A stretch of DNA of 64,000 nt, from positions 372,001 through 436,000 of the forward strand of contig CAWHVW010000003.1 of assembly GCA_963832965.1 (NCBI GenBank). Reading direction: 5' to 3'. Position 1 is the stretch's first letter; each line of letters opens with the position of its first letter. The notes under the pieces are model-generated. The model saw only the letters and a program-made list of their open reading frames with translations. It was not told the DNA's origin and did no database searches. This DNA is from CAWACP01 sp963832965 (GTDB taxonomy: Bacteria; Acidobacteriota; Terriglobia; Bryobacterales; Bryobacteraceae). Of this stretch, positions 8,134-19,274 are shown in pieces. The translations under genes were made by a program, and so were the position numbers.

Positions 8134-9480
8134 CTACTGCTGTGCCGCCGGACGCCTTCTGACGGGATGGTGAGCCGGCTCTGCTTTGCCGGTCCAGCCG
8201 GTTATCCCAGCCTTTTCCGCGTTGAAGGTAACCATGAATGGGCTCGCTGTGTAGCTGTCCGGAATGCCCTGGAAGGTAATGAATGTGTCGCCCTCAGCCT
8301 TGCCGGGCAACGGTGAATCCAGGTTGATGGTAACGTCCGCGGTTGGAGTCGGGTTATCCTTGTCGGCAATGGCCAGAACCAAGGTCTTCGGCTTGGTCTC
8401 AGGAGTGGCCGAAATGAGCTTGCCGGTGAAGGGGGGCGTCTGGGCACCCTTCATATTCGTCGCGAAATAGCTTGCTCCATCGGGACCCGTTAGCGCCGTA
8501 CGGATATTCAGCCAAAGCGCCAGACTTGGATTGTCCTGGGCAAGCTTCTGCTGCGCCGCGAGCTTCTCTTTCTCAATGTCTTCGACGCTCTTGATTTTGA
8601 AGTCCGCCGGTGGCAGAGCTGCGGTCTTCGCCGCCGCCTGGAGGTCATCGAGACCATCCTTGCTTCCGTGATAGGAGGTGTAGACCTTTTCGAGATACTG
8701 CTCGACCGACTGGCGTCCCGCTGGCGCGAGCGCCCCGGGCCCATCGTAGGCTGCGGCACGAGCGAAGTCGAATAAGGCCGCAGCCTGCTTGGCCGGGTCC
8801 TTCTCTTCAAGAATCACCGTACCCAGCCAATAGGATACCTGTCCCGAACCAGGACTCAACTGCAGGCTCTTTGTGAACTCCTGTTCGGCTTTCGCGTCAT
8901 CCTTCCTTTGCATCGCCACCCAACCGAGGGTGGTGTGAGCCATAGCCTCTGTATCGCTGCGGGCCTTGGCCCAATCGGCATTACTCACCTGGGCCGGTTT
9001 CTTGGCGGCGGCGAACTGGTCGTCCAGCGCGCCTATCAGCCCGTTGGCCGCCTTTTCACTATCATCCAGAGCCGCGGGACTGGTGTCCAGCACTTGTAGC
9101 GTGAGCAGCGTGATGTAGTAGAGCCCGGTGAAATCCTTCGGATTATCGAGCAGCAATTGCTTTGCGGAGGCGATCGCATCCTTGGGACGGCTCAGCGCCA
9201 CGTAAGTGGTGAGGTAGAGCGTAGTGCGCTCGGTCTTGAAGTCCGTGGCCGGATACTTCTTTGTCCACTGGTCCAGAAGGTCCAGCTTCTTTTGGGCGTT
9301 GGCCTCCGACGTGATGCTGGTGTACAGGTCGTACTCGTCGCGGTCCTTCCAATTCTTCTGGGCAGGCTGGCTCGGGGCCTGGCTTTGGGCTTGGACGCCA
9401 GCGGCAAGAATAAGTGCCGGTGACACGAAACTCACAATTCCGCATACCGCGACAGCCAGTCGTAATCTCTTCGTTTTCAC
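8134..9480 (-). CDS. Secreted TPR-containing protein of unknown function
   Basis: About 448 residues. The GTG start at 9480 is supported by GGGAGG 9 nt upstream. A signal peptide (KTKRLRLAVAVCGIVSFVSP) is followed by a Gln/Ala/Pro stretch and helical repeats of TPR type (AMAHTTLGWVAMQRKDDAKA, AEQEFTKSLQLSPGSGQVSY). The last about 110 residues change character and look beta-rich (TKPKTLVLAIADKDNP, ADVTINLDSPLPGKAEGD). The helical part resembles the gene at 26430-27332 in overall plan. It probably acts in the periplasm as a binding scaffold; I cannot name the function. Confidence 0.7.
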   Translation of the reverse strand: MKTKRLRLAVAVCGIVSFVSPALILAAGVQAQSQAPSQPAQKNWKDRDEYDLYTSITSEANAQKKLDLLDQWTKKYPATDFKTERTTLYLTTYVALSRPKDAIASAKQLLLDNPKDFTGLYYITLLTLQVLDTSPAALDDSEKAANGLIGALDDQFAAAKKPAQVSNADWAKARSDTEAMAHTTLGWVAMQRKDDAKAEQEFTKSLQLSPGSGQVSYWLGTVILEEKDPAKQAAALFDFARAAAYDGPGALAPAGRQSVEQYLEKVYTSYHGSKDGLDDLQAAAKTAALPPADFKIKSVEDIEKEKLAAQQKLAQDNPSLALWLNIRTALTGPDGASYFATNMKGAQTPPFTGKLISATPETKPKTLVLAIADKDNPTPTADVTINLDSPLPGKAEGDTFITFQGIPDSYTASPFMVTFNAEKAGITGWTGKAEPAHHPVRRRPAAQQ

Positions 9481-9712
9481 TAAACTGTGCCTCCCGATCA
9501 ATATCGTGTCCGCTGCCGGAACTTCGGATGCTACGGAGCCGATCCAGATCCCTTTAACGGCGAAGATCAATGCAATGCGGAGTATAGCGAATCCATGGAA
9601 AGACTCGCAACCGCTTGCAGTGCCAAATCGTTCTCACAGCAGTCTATCAGAGGTTTGGATGTCTGCGACGGAGAACTTGTTCCCATCCGGGTGAACCTTT
9701 CGTAACCGGGCG

Positions 9713-10441
9713 TCAGCCCAGGTAAAAGAGGCTGAGACGGGGCAGTCCGGCATCTTCAAGCAGGCGGCGTTCCAGGTACTGCTTTTCCAGCATGGCCACC
9801 TGGGGAGCGCTCATTTTGCCGCGATACGGCTTCAGTTGCTGGTCGAGGTCGCGGCGCGCCCGAAAGAGCGCCTCCTCGGTCTGGCGTGATCGAGCTATGG
9901 CGATCATCTTGTCTTCGAGGGCGCTAAGGCGCTGCTCCATCTGTTCCAGGTCGCCGTACAGCACGTCCGCCTCGGAGAGAAGCTTCCGCAGGCCGGCGGC
10001 GACCTCCTCAAAGCCGCCCGAAGCGCCCAGTGCGCTCATATTGCGTTCAAGGAAGACTTTGAGATCTTCCACCTGGAAGGGCGCCGCCACTTCCTGCCTC
10101 TTCGACCGCGCCTCGGCGGTGCCAGCCATCTGCTCGGCTTCGCCCATAACCGCCTGAGAACACCAGGCGAGGCTGTTCACCATCTGTGTTCGCGTCTTAC
10201 CGCCGGATCGCCACTTTTCGAACGCCGCATCAATGCCGCGCTGAACCGCTTCCAGAGGGACGCCGGCGTTTTTCCAGCTCTCGATCAGCGCCCAATCGAG
10301 CGGCGAAAGAAGAAAGAGACCGGTTCCGCGGGCGCGCTGGAAGTGTTCCTCGATTTCGGTGAAGTAGTTGAAGTAGTTGCATGGCCAGTCCTGGGCATCG
10401 TCCACCGGCTCCGGTATCACCGGCGCTGACTGCGATCCCAT
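9713..10441 (-). CDS. Conserved-looking hypothetical protein, helical with coiled coil
   Basis: This 242-residue protein is not recognised. Its N-terminal third contains FFLLSPLDWALIESW-like sequence (LFLLSPLDWALIESWKNAGV, then PLEAVQRGIDAAFEKW), which recalls the helical pattern of DnaD-type C-terminal domains, though this is only an impression. The C-terminal half is strongly coiled-coil-like (DVLYGDLEQMEQRLSALEDK and QTEEALFRARRDLDQQLK). There is no signal peptide. Its start overlaps the 3' end of coaX by 25 nt, so it is the last gene of the valS-nadC-birA-coaX unit and is translated with it. Confidence 0.7.
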   Translation of the reverse strand: MGSQSAPVIPEPVDDAQDWPCNYFNYFTEIEEHFQRARGTGLFLLSPLDWALIESWKNAGVPLEAVQRGIDAAFEKWRSGGKTRTQMVNSLAWCSQAVMGEAEQMAGTAEARSKRQEVAAPFQVEDLKVFLERNMSALGASGGFEEVAAGLRKLLSEADVLYGDLEQMEQRLSALEDKMIAIARSRQTEEALFRARRDLDQQLKPYRGKMSAPQVAMLEKQYLERRLLEDAGLPRLSLFYLG

Positions 10442-11190
10442 GCGATACGCAGTCCCTCCAGCGTGAGGTCATCGTTGAGATGCTGCAGAAGCCTTGACGA
10501 CTCGAAGATCAGTTTCGCCTGTCCGCCCGTGGCGACCGTTTTGGTATCCGCGCCAAGTTCCCCGATCAGTTTCTCCAGCAAGCCGTCTATCAGCGCAATA
10601 TAGCCCCAAAACAGGCCCGATTGAATGCTGCCCACGGTGTTGGTCCCGATGAGCTTGCCGGGATCGCGGATGTCCACCTTGGGCAGGCGAGCGGTCTGAG
10701 CGAACAGCGCTCCCGTGGAGATGCCAATACCCGGGAAAATGATTCCGCCAAGGTATTCGGCTTTCGCGGATATGGCGTCGAAGGTTATGGCGGTGCCCAG
10801 GTCGACGATCACGCACGGGCCGCCGTATTTGTCGAACGCAGCCAGGCTGTTGACGATGCGATCAGCGCCAACCTCGCGCGGATTCTCATAGCGAATGGTA
10901 AGGCCGGTGTCGGTCTTTTCATCAATGAAGAGCGGCTGCACGTGGAAATAGCGTTCGGCCATCTCGGCCAGCGGCGAGCGAAGGGGCGGCACCACCGTGG
11001 AGATGGCAATGCTATCAATCGCAGCCGCACCCAGGGAAGACATGGACAGCAGATTGAGGATGAGAATGCCCCATTCGTCCGCGGTCTGGTCGTGGACAGT
11101 GCGCAGGCGCCAGCGAGCGATCAGGTTGCGGTCGTCGCTGAAGACACCGATGGTGACGTTGGTATTGCCTGCATCAAGAGCGAGCAGCAT
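10417..11190 (-). CDS. coaX: Type III pantothenate kinase
   Basis: The 257-residue length is normal for CoaX. The N-terminal phosphate-binding loop MLLALDAGNTNVTIGVF has the conserved Asp6, and GADRIVNSLAA and VIVDLGTAITFD are the other family motifs of this ASKHA-fold kinase. It phosphorylates pantothenate, the first step of coenzyme A synthesis. ATG 11190 overlaps the TGA of birA by one base (TGATG), so expression is coupled. A birA-coaX pair is a common bacterial gene order. A frame continuing upstream of 11190 lies inside birA and is ignored. Confidence 0.96.
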   Translation of the reverse strand: MLLALDAGNTNVTIGVFSDDRNLIARWRLRTVHDQTADEWGILILNLLSMSSLGAAAIDSIAISTVVPPLRSPLAEMAERYFHVQPLFIDEKTDTGLTIRYENPREVGADRIVNSLAAFDKYGGPCVIVDLGTAITFDAISAKAEYLGGIIFPGIGISTGALFAQTARLPKVDIRDPGKLIGTNTVGSIQSGLFWGYIALIDGLLEKLIGELGADTKTVATGGQAKLIFESSRLLQHLNDDLTLEGLRIAWDRSQRR

Positions 11191-11948
11191 CAGGCTGGGC
11201 GAACCCCTCCGGCTACGATTGTATGCTCTTTGCCGCGATCGTCGCGGACCGTGAGAAAGCCATCGGAGGTTAGTCCGGCGGTGGTCCCGGTGAGAGTTTC
11301 TCCTTCGGAAATCTCGACGGAGACGCGCCGGCCGGCCACGTAGCTGGAGGATTTGGCGAAGACCCGCAGGATGGGCTCTTTGCCTTCCCGAGCGAGCAGG
11401 CTGCACCACTCGTCGATGGCCGGCAGCAAGCGGATCAGAAGCTGTTCGCGCGAGTGAGCGCGCCCGGCGGCGACTCGCAGGGACGTTGATATATTGGCGA
11501 TGTCTGGTGGCAACTCGGCGTGATTCACGTTGATGCCGATGCCCGCCACCACCGCCCCGCTCTCCATCTGGGTAAGAATGCCCGCGCACTTGCGATCGGC
11601 GAGGAGCAGATCGTTGGGCCAACGGAGGTCGCAGACTATGCCGGTGGCGTCGAGGATGGCCTCTCGCGCGGCCAGACCGAGAGCCATGGTGACCAGCGGA
11701 GTCTCGGCCACAGCGAATGGAAACCGCAGAATCACCGAAAAGTACAGACCCGTTTCTGGTTGGGAGTGCCAGTGCCGGCCGAAACGGCCCTGGCCGGCGG
11801 TCTGCTGATCCGCGCCAACCACCGTGCCGGAAGGCGCTCCGGCAGCCGCCAGCCCTGCGGCCTCGTGCATGGTTGTGCCGGTGGATTCGTGCCAGCGAAT
11901 GTCGCGGCTCGGAAGGAAAGCACGCACGCTGGCTAGATCAAAGGGCAT
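11190..11948 (-). CDS. birA: Biotin-[acetyl-CoA carboxylase] ligase (catalytic form, no DNA-binding domain)
   Basis: The 252-residue protein has the biotinyl-AMP loop AGQGRFGRHW (residues 51-60), DLRWPNDLLL (108-116) with Lys120, GIGINVNH, and a C-terminal SH3-like domain (GETLTGTTAGLTSDGFLTVR). It attaches biotin to BCCP of acetyl-CoA carboxylase. It lacks the N-terminal helix-turn-helix of bifunctional BirA, so it should be a ligase only and not a repressor. It lies 100 nt after nadC and overlaps coaX by one base. Confidence 0.95.
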   Translation of the reverse strand: MPFDLASVRAFLPSRDIRWHESTGTTMHEAAGLAAAGAPSGTVVGADQQTAGQGRFGRHWHSQPETGLYFSVILRFPFAVAETPLVTMALGLAAREAILDATGIVCDLRWPNDLLLADRKCAGILTQMESGAVVAGIGINVNHAELPPDIANISTSLRVAAGRAHSREQLLIRLLPAIDEWCSLLAREGKEPILRVFAKSSSYVAGRRVSVEISEGETLTGTTAGLTSDGFLTVRDDRGKEHTIVAGGVRPA

Positions 11949-12048
11949 GGATTTCTGGTGCTAATCCGCAGCAAGCTCGTGGTCAGGCGAAGCTGAGTGC
12001 CCCGCGCAGAGCATGGCCCTGCGCCACATTGGGTGCAGCCGTACATGG

Positions 12049-12877
12049 TCATGCGAGCTCCAGGAAGAAGTTGATGTCCACCGCCGGGGCGGAGTGAGTG
12101 ATAGCCCCAACCGAGATAAAGTCGGCGCCGGCTTCCGCGTAAGCTCGCGCAGTCTCCAGCGTGATGCCACCGGAGAGTTCCGCGGTCGCCCTGCCGTCGA
12201 TGACGCGGACCCACTCGGCTGCTTCCTCGGGCGTCAGGTTGTCGAGCAGCAGATGCTTCGCGCCCGCGTTGAGCGCTTCGTCAAGTTCCTGGCGGCTGCG
12301 GACTTCGATTTCGGAAGGGATGCCCGCCTTCTGCACAGCCTCGAGTGCAGCCGTCACACCACCTGCCGCCGTAATATGGTTGTTCTTGATGAGCACCGCG
12401 TCGTAAAGACCCATGCGGTGATTGGTTACGCCGCCAGCAGCCGTAGCCATCTTCTCCAATCGCCGCAGGCCCGGTGTCGTCTTGCGCGTGTCCAGCACCT
12501 GGCAGCGTGTACCCTCCACCGCGCGCACATATTGGTTGCCCAGCGTTGCGATGCCGCTCAGGCGTTGCAGGAAGTTCAGAGCGACACGCTCGCAAGTAAG
12601 CAGGGTGGCGGCAGGACCTCGGACGTCGGCGATCTTCACGCCCGCGATCAGGTGGGAACCGCTGAGGCGGTGAATGTCGATGTCATCGACGCCGGAATGA
12701 GCATTGTATATAAGCGGCAGCAGCTCGACGCCAGCCAGGACCATCGGCTCGTTAGCGAAGAAAGTGCCGGTGGCGTGGCGGCCGGCGCCAACAGTGAGGT
12801 CCGTGGTGATGTCACCCTGCCCGACGTCTTCCGCGAGCGCGCGTTCCACGACCTCCCGCGCGTCGCGGTGCGAAACG

Positions 12878-12897
<20 letters not shown>
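12049..12897 (-). CDS. nadC: Nicotinate-nucleotide pyrophosphorylase (quinolinate phosphoribosyltransferase)
   Basis: The 282 residues match the family's usual length. Motifs include EDVGQGDITTDL, CERVALNFLQRLSGIAT, the diagnostic DTRKTTPGLRRLEK, the NHRMGLYDAVLIKNNH segment, and ELSGGITLETARAYAEAGAD. It makes nicotinate mononucleotide from quinolinate and PRPP in de novo NAD synthesis. The start overlaps the valS 3' end by 20 nt (ATG 12897; ATG 12888 is also possible). nadA and nadB are not in the window. Confidence 0.97.
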
Positions 12898-15469
<2,572 letters not shown>

Positions 15470-15563
15470 GAATAGCAGGGGAGAATTTCAGTTTAGCAGG
15501 GGGTGCGAAGAGGACCAGAGGAGACCATTCCGCCTGGCGGCGATGGAAGGAAGAACCGCCGAC

Positions 15564-16877
15564 CTACGCGTTGCGCGTACTCGCGTCGAGAACCGTTGCG
15601 TCACACATACGATCTGACCAGTTCACGGCTTCGGTATACACGTCAGCAACGATGGCGGTGTCGATTTCGAGCGATTGGCTCAGCTCAATTACCGCGTCCC
15701 AGTCGGCGCTCTCCCAGGCGAGGGTGAGGCGGAACACCCGGATCAGCCGCGACGAGCCGTCACCGCCACCCAGCAGAGCCTCTCGGACGTCGGTGCTCAG
15801 GCCCAGCCCGGCTACGACGTCTTCCATCGGACACTCCAGCACGGCATCGAACAACGACAACAGGCCCATCAGGAACAGCTCCGAGCTGCGGCTGTTCAGC
15901 CGCGTGTGCACGCTCAGCAGTTCGCAGAAACGTCCGCGAATCACCGCCGTGACGATCAGCGCGTTCGGTTTTCCCTCGGCCAGGCTGGCCAGGCCGAGCA
16001 ATCCCAGCCAACGCCGCAGTTCCTCGTCCCCCAGCAGAGAAAGCGCATGGCGGACGGAGTGAATGTGGCTGCTCCAATTGAACTGCGCCGAGTTCAGGTA
16101 TCGTAACAATCGATACGTCATCGGCGGGTCGTGCTTGAACAACCGCTCCAGTTGAATGTAGTTGAGATCTTTCTGGCTCAGCTCGCTGAGTACCTGCATG
16201 TATGTCGACTTCTGCGAGGACACCCGGTTCGACGACACAATGGCTGGCCGTTCGAAATAATAGCCTTGAAAGTAGGAATAGCCGAAGCCGCGAGCCCGTT
16301 CGAACTCCTCCGCGGTCTCTACTTTCTCGGCCACCAGGCGGGTCTGCGAGTGGCGGAATTCCGACGCTATGCGTTCCTGCTGGGAAGCGCCGGTCAACCG
16401 GAAGTCCACCTTCACGATGTCGGCCAGGGACGCCAGGGGACGAATCTGATCGGTGGCGGACACGTCGTCCAGCGCCAGTTGGAACCCCAGCTTCTTGAGC
16501 TCGCGGCACCGGGCAACCACGGCCTCGTCCATCTCCACCGTCTCGAGTATCTCTACAATGACGCTGCGTGCCGGGAGCATTAACGGCACATCGCTGAGCA
16601 GCAGATCCCGGTTGAAGTTGATGAACGCAAAGCCGTTGCCCACCAGCCTGGCCAGGCCAATGGTCATCAGGCCGTTGGCAATCACTTCTCTGGTAGCCAC
16701 TGAGCCCCCTGTGCCATCGAAGGTGTTCCGGGCGCTGGATCGATAGAGGAGTTCGTATCCATACACTCGCCGGTTCAAGCCCAGAATGGGCTGGCGCGCG
16801 ATGAACACCTGGACGGAGCCGTCCTGCCGGTCACCGGGGGCTGGACGCGTATCCTCCTGCGATGTTGGCACACGCAT
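15564..16877 (-). CDS. EAL/HDOD (YuxH-type) signalling protein
   Basis: The 437-residue protein joins an EAL-like domain (about 20-215) to an HDOD domain (about 225-420). The EAL signature is YELLYR (Glu42); other conserved positions remain (INFNRDLL, EILETVE, LDDV at 136-139, VKVDF, AEKVET, YFQGYYF), but the DDFG loop reads DDVSAT. HDOD segments include PPMTYRLLRYLNSAQF and HALSLLGDEELRRWLGLL. Members of this fusion family usually act as signalling adaptors in motility or stress pathways. Whether it hydrolyses c-di-GMP cannot be told. GAGG lies 7 nt before the ATG. Confidence 0.88.
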   Translation of the reverse strand: MRVPTSQEDTRPAPGDRQDGSVQVFIARQPILGLNRRVYGYELLYRSSARNTFDGTGGSVATREVIANGLMTIGLARLVGNGFAFINFNRDLLLSDVPLMLPARSVIVEILETVEMDEAVVARCRELKKLGFQLALDDVSATDQIRPLASLADIVKVDFRLTGASQQERIASEFRHSQTRLVAEKVETAEEFERARGFGYSYFQGYYFERPAIVSSNRVSSQKSTYMQVLSELSQKDLNYIQLERLFKHDPPMTYRLLRYLNSAQFNWSSHIHSVRHALSLLGDEELRRWLGLLGLASLAEGKPNALIVTAVIRGRFCELLSVHTRLNSRSSELFLMGLLSLFDAVLECPMEDVVAGLGLSTDVREALLGGGDGSSRLIRVFRLTLAWESADWDAVIELSQSLEIDTAIVADVYTEAVNWSDRMCDATVLDASTRNA

Positions 16878-16954
16878 CCTGGTTCCTCAGGGCATCTATC
16901 GGGAAATAACTGGCTTGACTTGAGGTTTTCGCTAAAGAAAGTACTATCTCACCG

Positions 16955-17521
16955 CTAGTCCTGGCTGTCCGGTTTTGGCAGCCGAACCGGCCTCTCACCC
17001 GGCTGATATCGTTTGGGAAATGGATGCAGTCCGCGGGCTTCCAGTTCCGCCTTCACAGAGGCCATCGATCCTTCTTTCAATGGCCCCAACAGCACTCTTT
17101 CGACTCCGGAACTAACGCCGGGTGAGGTGATTGCGTCAAAGCCCTCGCTTCGGAGGCCCTCCGCGAACACTTCGGCAAACCCTGGTTCCACCGACATGAG
17201 CTGAAGATACATGGCTCCGGGTATGAGGGACACGTTTTTCCAGGCCGCGCTGTCTACTGGCTTCGCTGCTGGGGCTGGTGCGGCAATGCAAATCGGGGCC
17301 ACTGGTTTCGGTGATGGCGCCGTCGCGTGTGCCGGCCCTGGCGACACAGGAGCGGCACCACGAGAGGCGGACCGCCCCGCAATGTAAGCTAAACTACAAA
17401 GCATGCCTGCAGTGCAGACCACAATCAAAAGAACCGCAGTCACCTGCCTGCGCCCGAGGAGAATGCCGGATCCGGGCTCGGCAGGTTCGGGCTGCTCGCT
17501 TGAAGACGTCGGCGTTTCCAC
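16955..17521 (-). CDS. Membrane-anchored SPOR-domain protein
   Basis: The 188-residue protein has a cytoplasmic tail of about 28 residues, one transmembrane helix (VTAVLLIVVCTAGMLCSLAY), a Pro/Ala-rich linker and a C-terminal SPOR-like domain (GAMYLQLMSVEPGFAEVFAE, then VLLGPLKEGSMASVKAELEA). SPOR domains bind denuded septal peptidoglycan, so a role in division or cell-wall work is likely. The GTG start has no SD site, but TATATT ends 8 nt before it, fitting a leaderless message. Confidence 0.78.
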   Translation of the reverse strand: METPTSSSEQPEPAEPGSGILLGRRQVTAVLLIVVCTAGMLCSLAYIAGRSASRGAAPVSPGPAHATAPSPKPVAPICIAAPAPAAKPVDSAAWKNVSLIPGAMYLQLMSVEPGFAEVFAEGLRSEGFDAITSPGVSSGVERVLLGPLKEGSMASVKAELEARGLHPFPKRYQPGERPVRLPKPDSQD

Positions 17522-17529
17522 GTAATGTC

Positions 17530-17535
17530 AATATA
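17530..17535 (-). promoter_or_regulatory. -10 element of a probable leaderless promoter (SPOR gene)
   Basis: TATATT on the minus strand (five of six consensus bases) is followed by 8 nt and the GTG start at 17521. No -35 match is visible at normal spacing. Confidence 0.42.
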
Positions 17536-17611
17536 GCTGTCTTTCCCGGTGGATCGCACAGATTGACGGAACCTGGTGTATCATTCTCGCGTTGCCTAGT
17601 TTACGAATCCC

Positions 17612-18391
17612 ATGAAAACCACTATCGCTTCACTCGTCCTGGTCGCGTCCGCCGCGTTTGCCGCCGCGCAGACAAGCACCCCGGCGGCGTCACCCGCCAC
17701 TCCAGCCCTCGATGACGTGCTGGCCCATTACGTTGAGGCCCTCGGCGGCAAGGCCGCTCTGGAGAAGGTCGCCACATCCTCCGAGAAGGGCACGTTTGAG
17801 GCTCCCGATTTCGGCGCGTCCGGCCCCATCGAGATTTATGCCAAGACCGGCGACAAGTACGCTATGTCCATCGATATTTCAGGCTACGGCATGGTGAGGC
17901 GCGGTTATGACGGCACTTCTGGCTGGTCCGACGAGCCACAAGGCGGGTTACGCGATCTGGCCGGCGACGAGCTCGCCGACATGCGCCGCGGAGCCGCCTT
18001 TAACGCCCCGCTTCGGCTCAAGGATCTGTACCCGGGCCTCGCGGTAAGAGGCAGCGACAAAGTGAACGGGCACGACGCGTGGGTGCTCGATGCCACCATC
18101 AATGAGCTGAAGCACAGTTTGTACTTCGACGCTTCGACGGGTCTGCTCGTTCGTAACGATGACGAGGTAAAGACACCGGACGGCAAGGGCACCCAGGTGA
18201 CGTATTTCGCGGATTATAAGGCGGTGGATGGCGTGCAGGAACCTTTCACCATCACCCAGTCCAGCCCGCAGGTCAATTTCAACATAAAAATGACCGAAGT
18301 GAAGCACAACGACCCGGTGGATGACGCGAAGTTTGCCAAACCCGCTGGGGATTCGCCCCCTCCGAAGCCCGCGGAAGCGCCTGCCAAATAA
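17612..18391 (+). CDS. Secreted LolA-like/outer-membrane-lipoprotein-sorting-like protein (paralogue 1)
   Basis: This 259-residue protein has a clear signal peptide (MKTTIASLVLVASAAFAAAQ) and a Thr/Pro/Ala-rich linker. The mature part has VLAHYVEALGGKAALEKVAT, then beta-rich segments (PIEIYAKTGDKYAMSIDI, GYGMVRRGYDGTSGWS) and VDGVQEPFTITQSSPQV near the end; this pattern fits the large LolA/LppX-like lipid-binding fold family often found in Acidobacteria. It ends in a Pro/Lys-rich tail. The stop TAA shares its last base with the ATG of the next gene. A weak TAGTTT hexamer stands 9 nt before its start. The precise ligand is unknown. Confidence 0.7.
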   Translation: MKTTIASLVLVASAAFAAAQTSTPAASPATPALDDVLAHYVEALGGKAALEKVATSSEKGTFEAPDFGASGPIEIYAKTGDKYAMSIDISGYGMVRRGYDGTSGWSDEPQGGLRDLAGDELADMRRGAAFNAPLRLKDLYPGLAVRGSDKVNGHDAWVLDATINELKHSLYFDASTGLLVRNDDEVKTPDGKGTQVTYFADYKAVDGVQEPFTITQSSPQVNFNIKMTEVKHNDPVDDAKFAKPAGDSPPPKPAEAPAK

Positions 18392-19137
18392 TGATCTGCC
18401 GCCTTTCCCGCGCGGCGCTCCTTCTGGTGCTGGCGGCATGCTCCGCTGTCGTCCAGGCGCAGGAGGCGCCGACAGTAGATGATATCCTGAACCACTATAT
18501 CCGGGCGCTCGGGGGTAAAGCGGCGATTCAACGGCTGAGGTCGCGTGTCGCGAAAGGTACCATCGTCATTGCCGGCTCCGGCCTTGAGGGCACGGTCCAA
18601 ACCTGGCTGATGTATCCAGACAAGCTCCTGGTGGTCACCGAGTTACCTGGCGTGGGCACCCTCCGCCAGGGGTATGACGGCACTTTAGGCTGGAGCGAAG
18701 ATCCCCAGTCCGGCCTCCGCCTGATAACAGGCGCTGAACTGGCCGACCTTCGCCGCACCGCCGACCTCGAACGGGCAATCCGTATGAAAGACGTCTATCC
18801 CGGGCTGGCCTTGAAAGAACGGACCACCCTGAATGTCCAGGACGCCTGGCTGTTGGAGACGACGCTCGACTCATGGACCTACCGGTTTTACTTCAATGTC
18901 AAGAGCGGATTGATCACACGTCTCGAGATGGAGCAACCACTGGACAGCGGCGCTACGTCCACGGTGGTTCTGGTGCCGGATGACTACCGGCCTGTTGCCG
19001 GGGTGATGGTGCCCTTCACCCTTAGTGAATCAAGCCCCTCGGTGAGCTGGGTGGAGAAGTTCACGGAGATCACGCCCAACCTCCCCATCGATGATGCCAT
19101 CTTTGCCAGACCGCCGCAGGCGCCAACTCCGAAGTGA
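18391..19137 (+). CDS. Secreted LolA-like protein (paralogue 2)
   Basis: At 248 residues, this protein follows the same plan as its upstream neighbour: signal peptide (LSRAALLLVLAACSAVVQAQ), ILNHYIRALGGKAAIQRL, GVGTLRQGYDGTLGWSEDPQ, MKDVYPGLALKERTTLNVQD and GVMVPFTLSESSPSVSW. Matching blocks occur in the same order in both, so this is a tandem duplication that has diverged widely. The ATG overlaps the upstream stop by one base (TAATG). It lacks the Pro/Lys-rich tail of the first copy. Function unknown. Confidence 0.7.
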   Translation: MICRLSRAALLLVLAACSAVVQAQEAPTVDDILNHYIRALGGKAAIQRLRSRVAKGTIVIAGSGLEGTVQTWLMYPDKLLVVTELPGVGTLRQGYDGTLGWSEDPQSGLRLITGAELADLRRTADLERAIRMKDVYPGLALKERTTLNVQDAWLLETTLDSWTYRFYFNVKSGLITRLEMEQPLDSGATSTVVLVPDDYRPVAGVMVPFTLSESSPSVSWVEKFTEITPNLPIDDAIFARPPQAPTPK

Positions 19138-19166
19138 TGGACTCGGTTTCTGGTTTAGGCTACAAT
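19138..19166 (+). promoter_or_regulatory. Putative sigma-70 promoter of the xylan-use operon
   Basis: TGGACT (19138-19143), a 17-nt spacer and TACAAT (19161-19166) fit a housekeeping promoter (4/6 and 5/6 consensus bases). The first gene starts at 19275, leaving a leader of about 100 nt in which I see no clear operator. Confidence 0.4.
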
Positions 19167-19274
19167 CCCTCTTAGTTCGAAACCACAACGAATACCCGTA
19201 ATCGACGCTTAGCGTCGTTTACCATCGGACCGGATTCTATATTCCCGATACCCATTGATGCAGAGGCAGACTCC

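Noticed and set aside
11191..11622. N-terminal extension of coaX
   Set aside because: The stretch lies inside birA in another frame. CoaX starts with its own phosphate loop MLLALDAGNTN.
16915..16947. Plus-strand promoter TTGACT with TACTAT
   Set aside because: The spacing is about 21 nt, too long, and no plus-strand gene starts near it.
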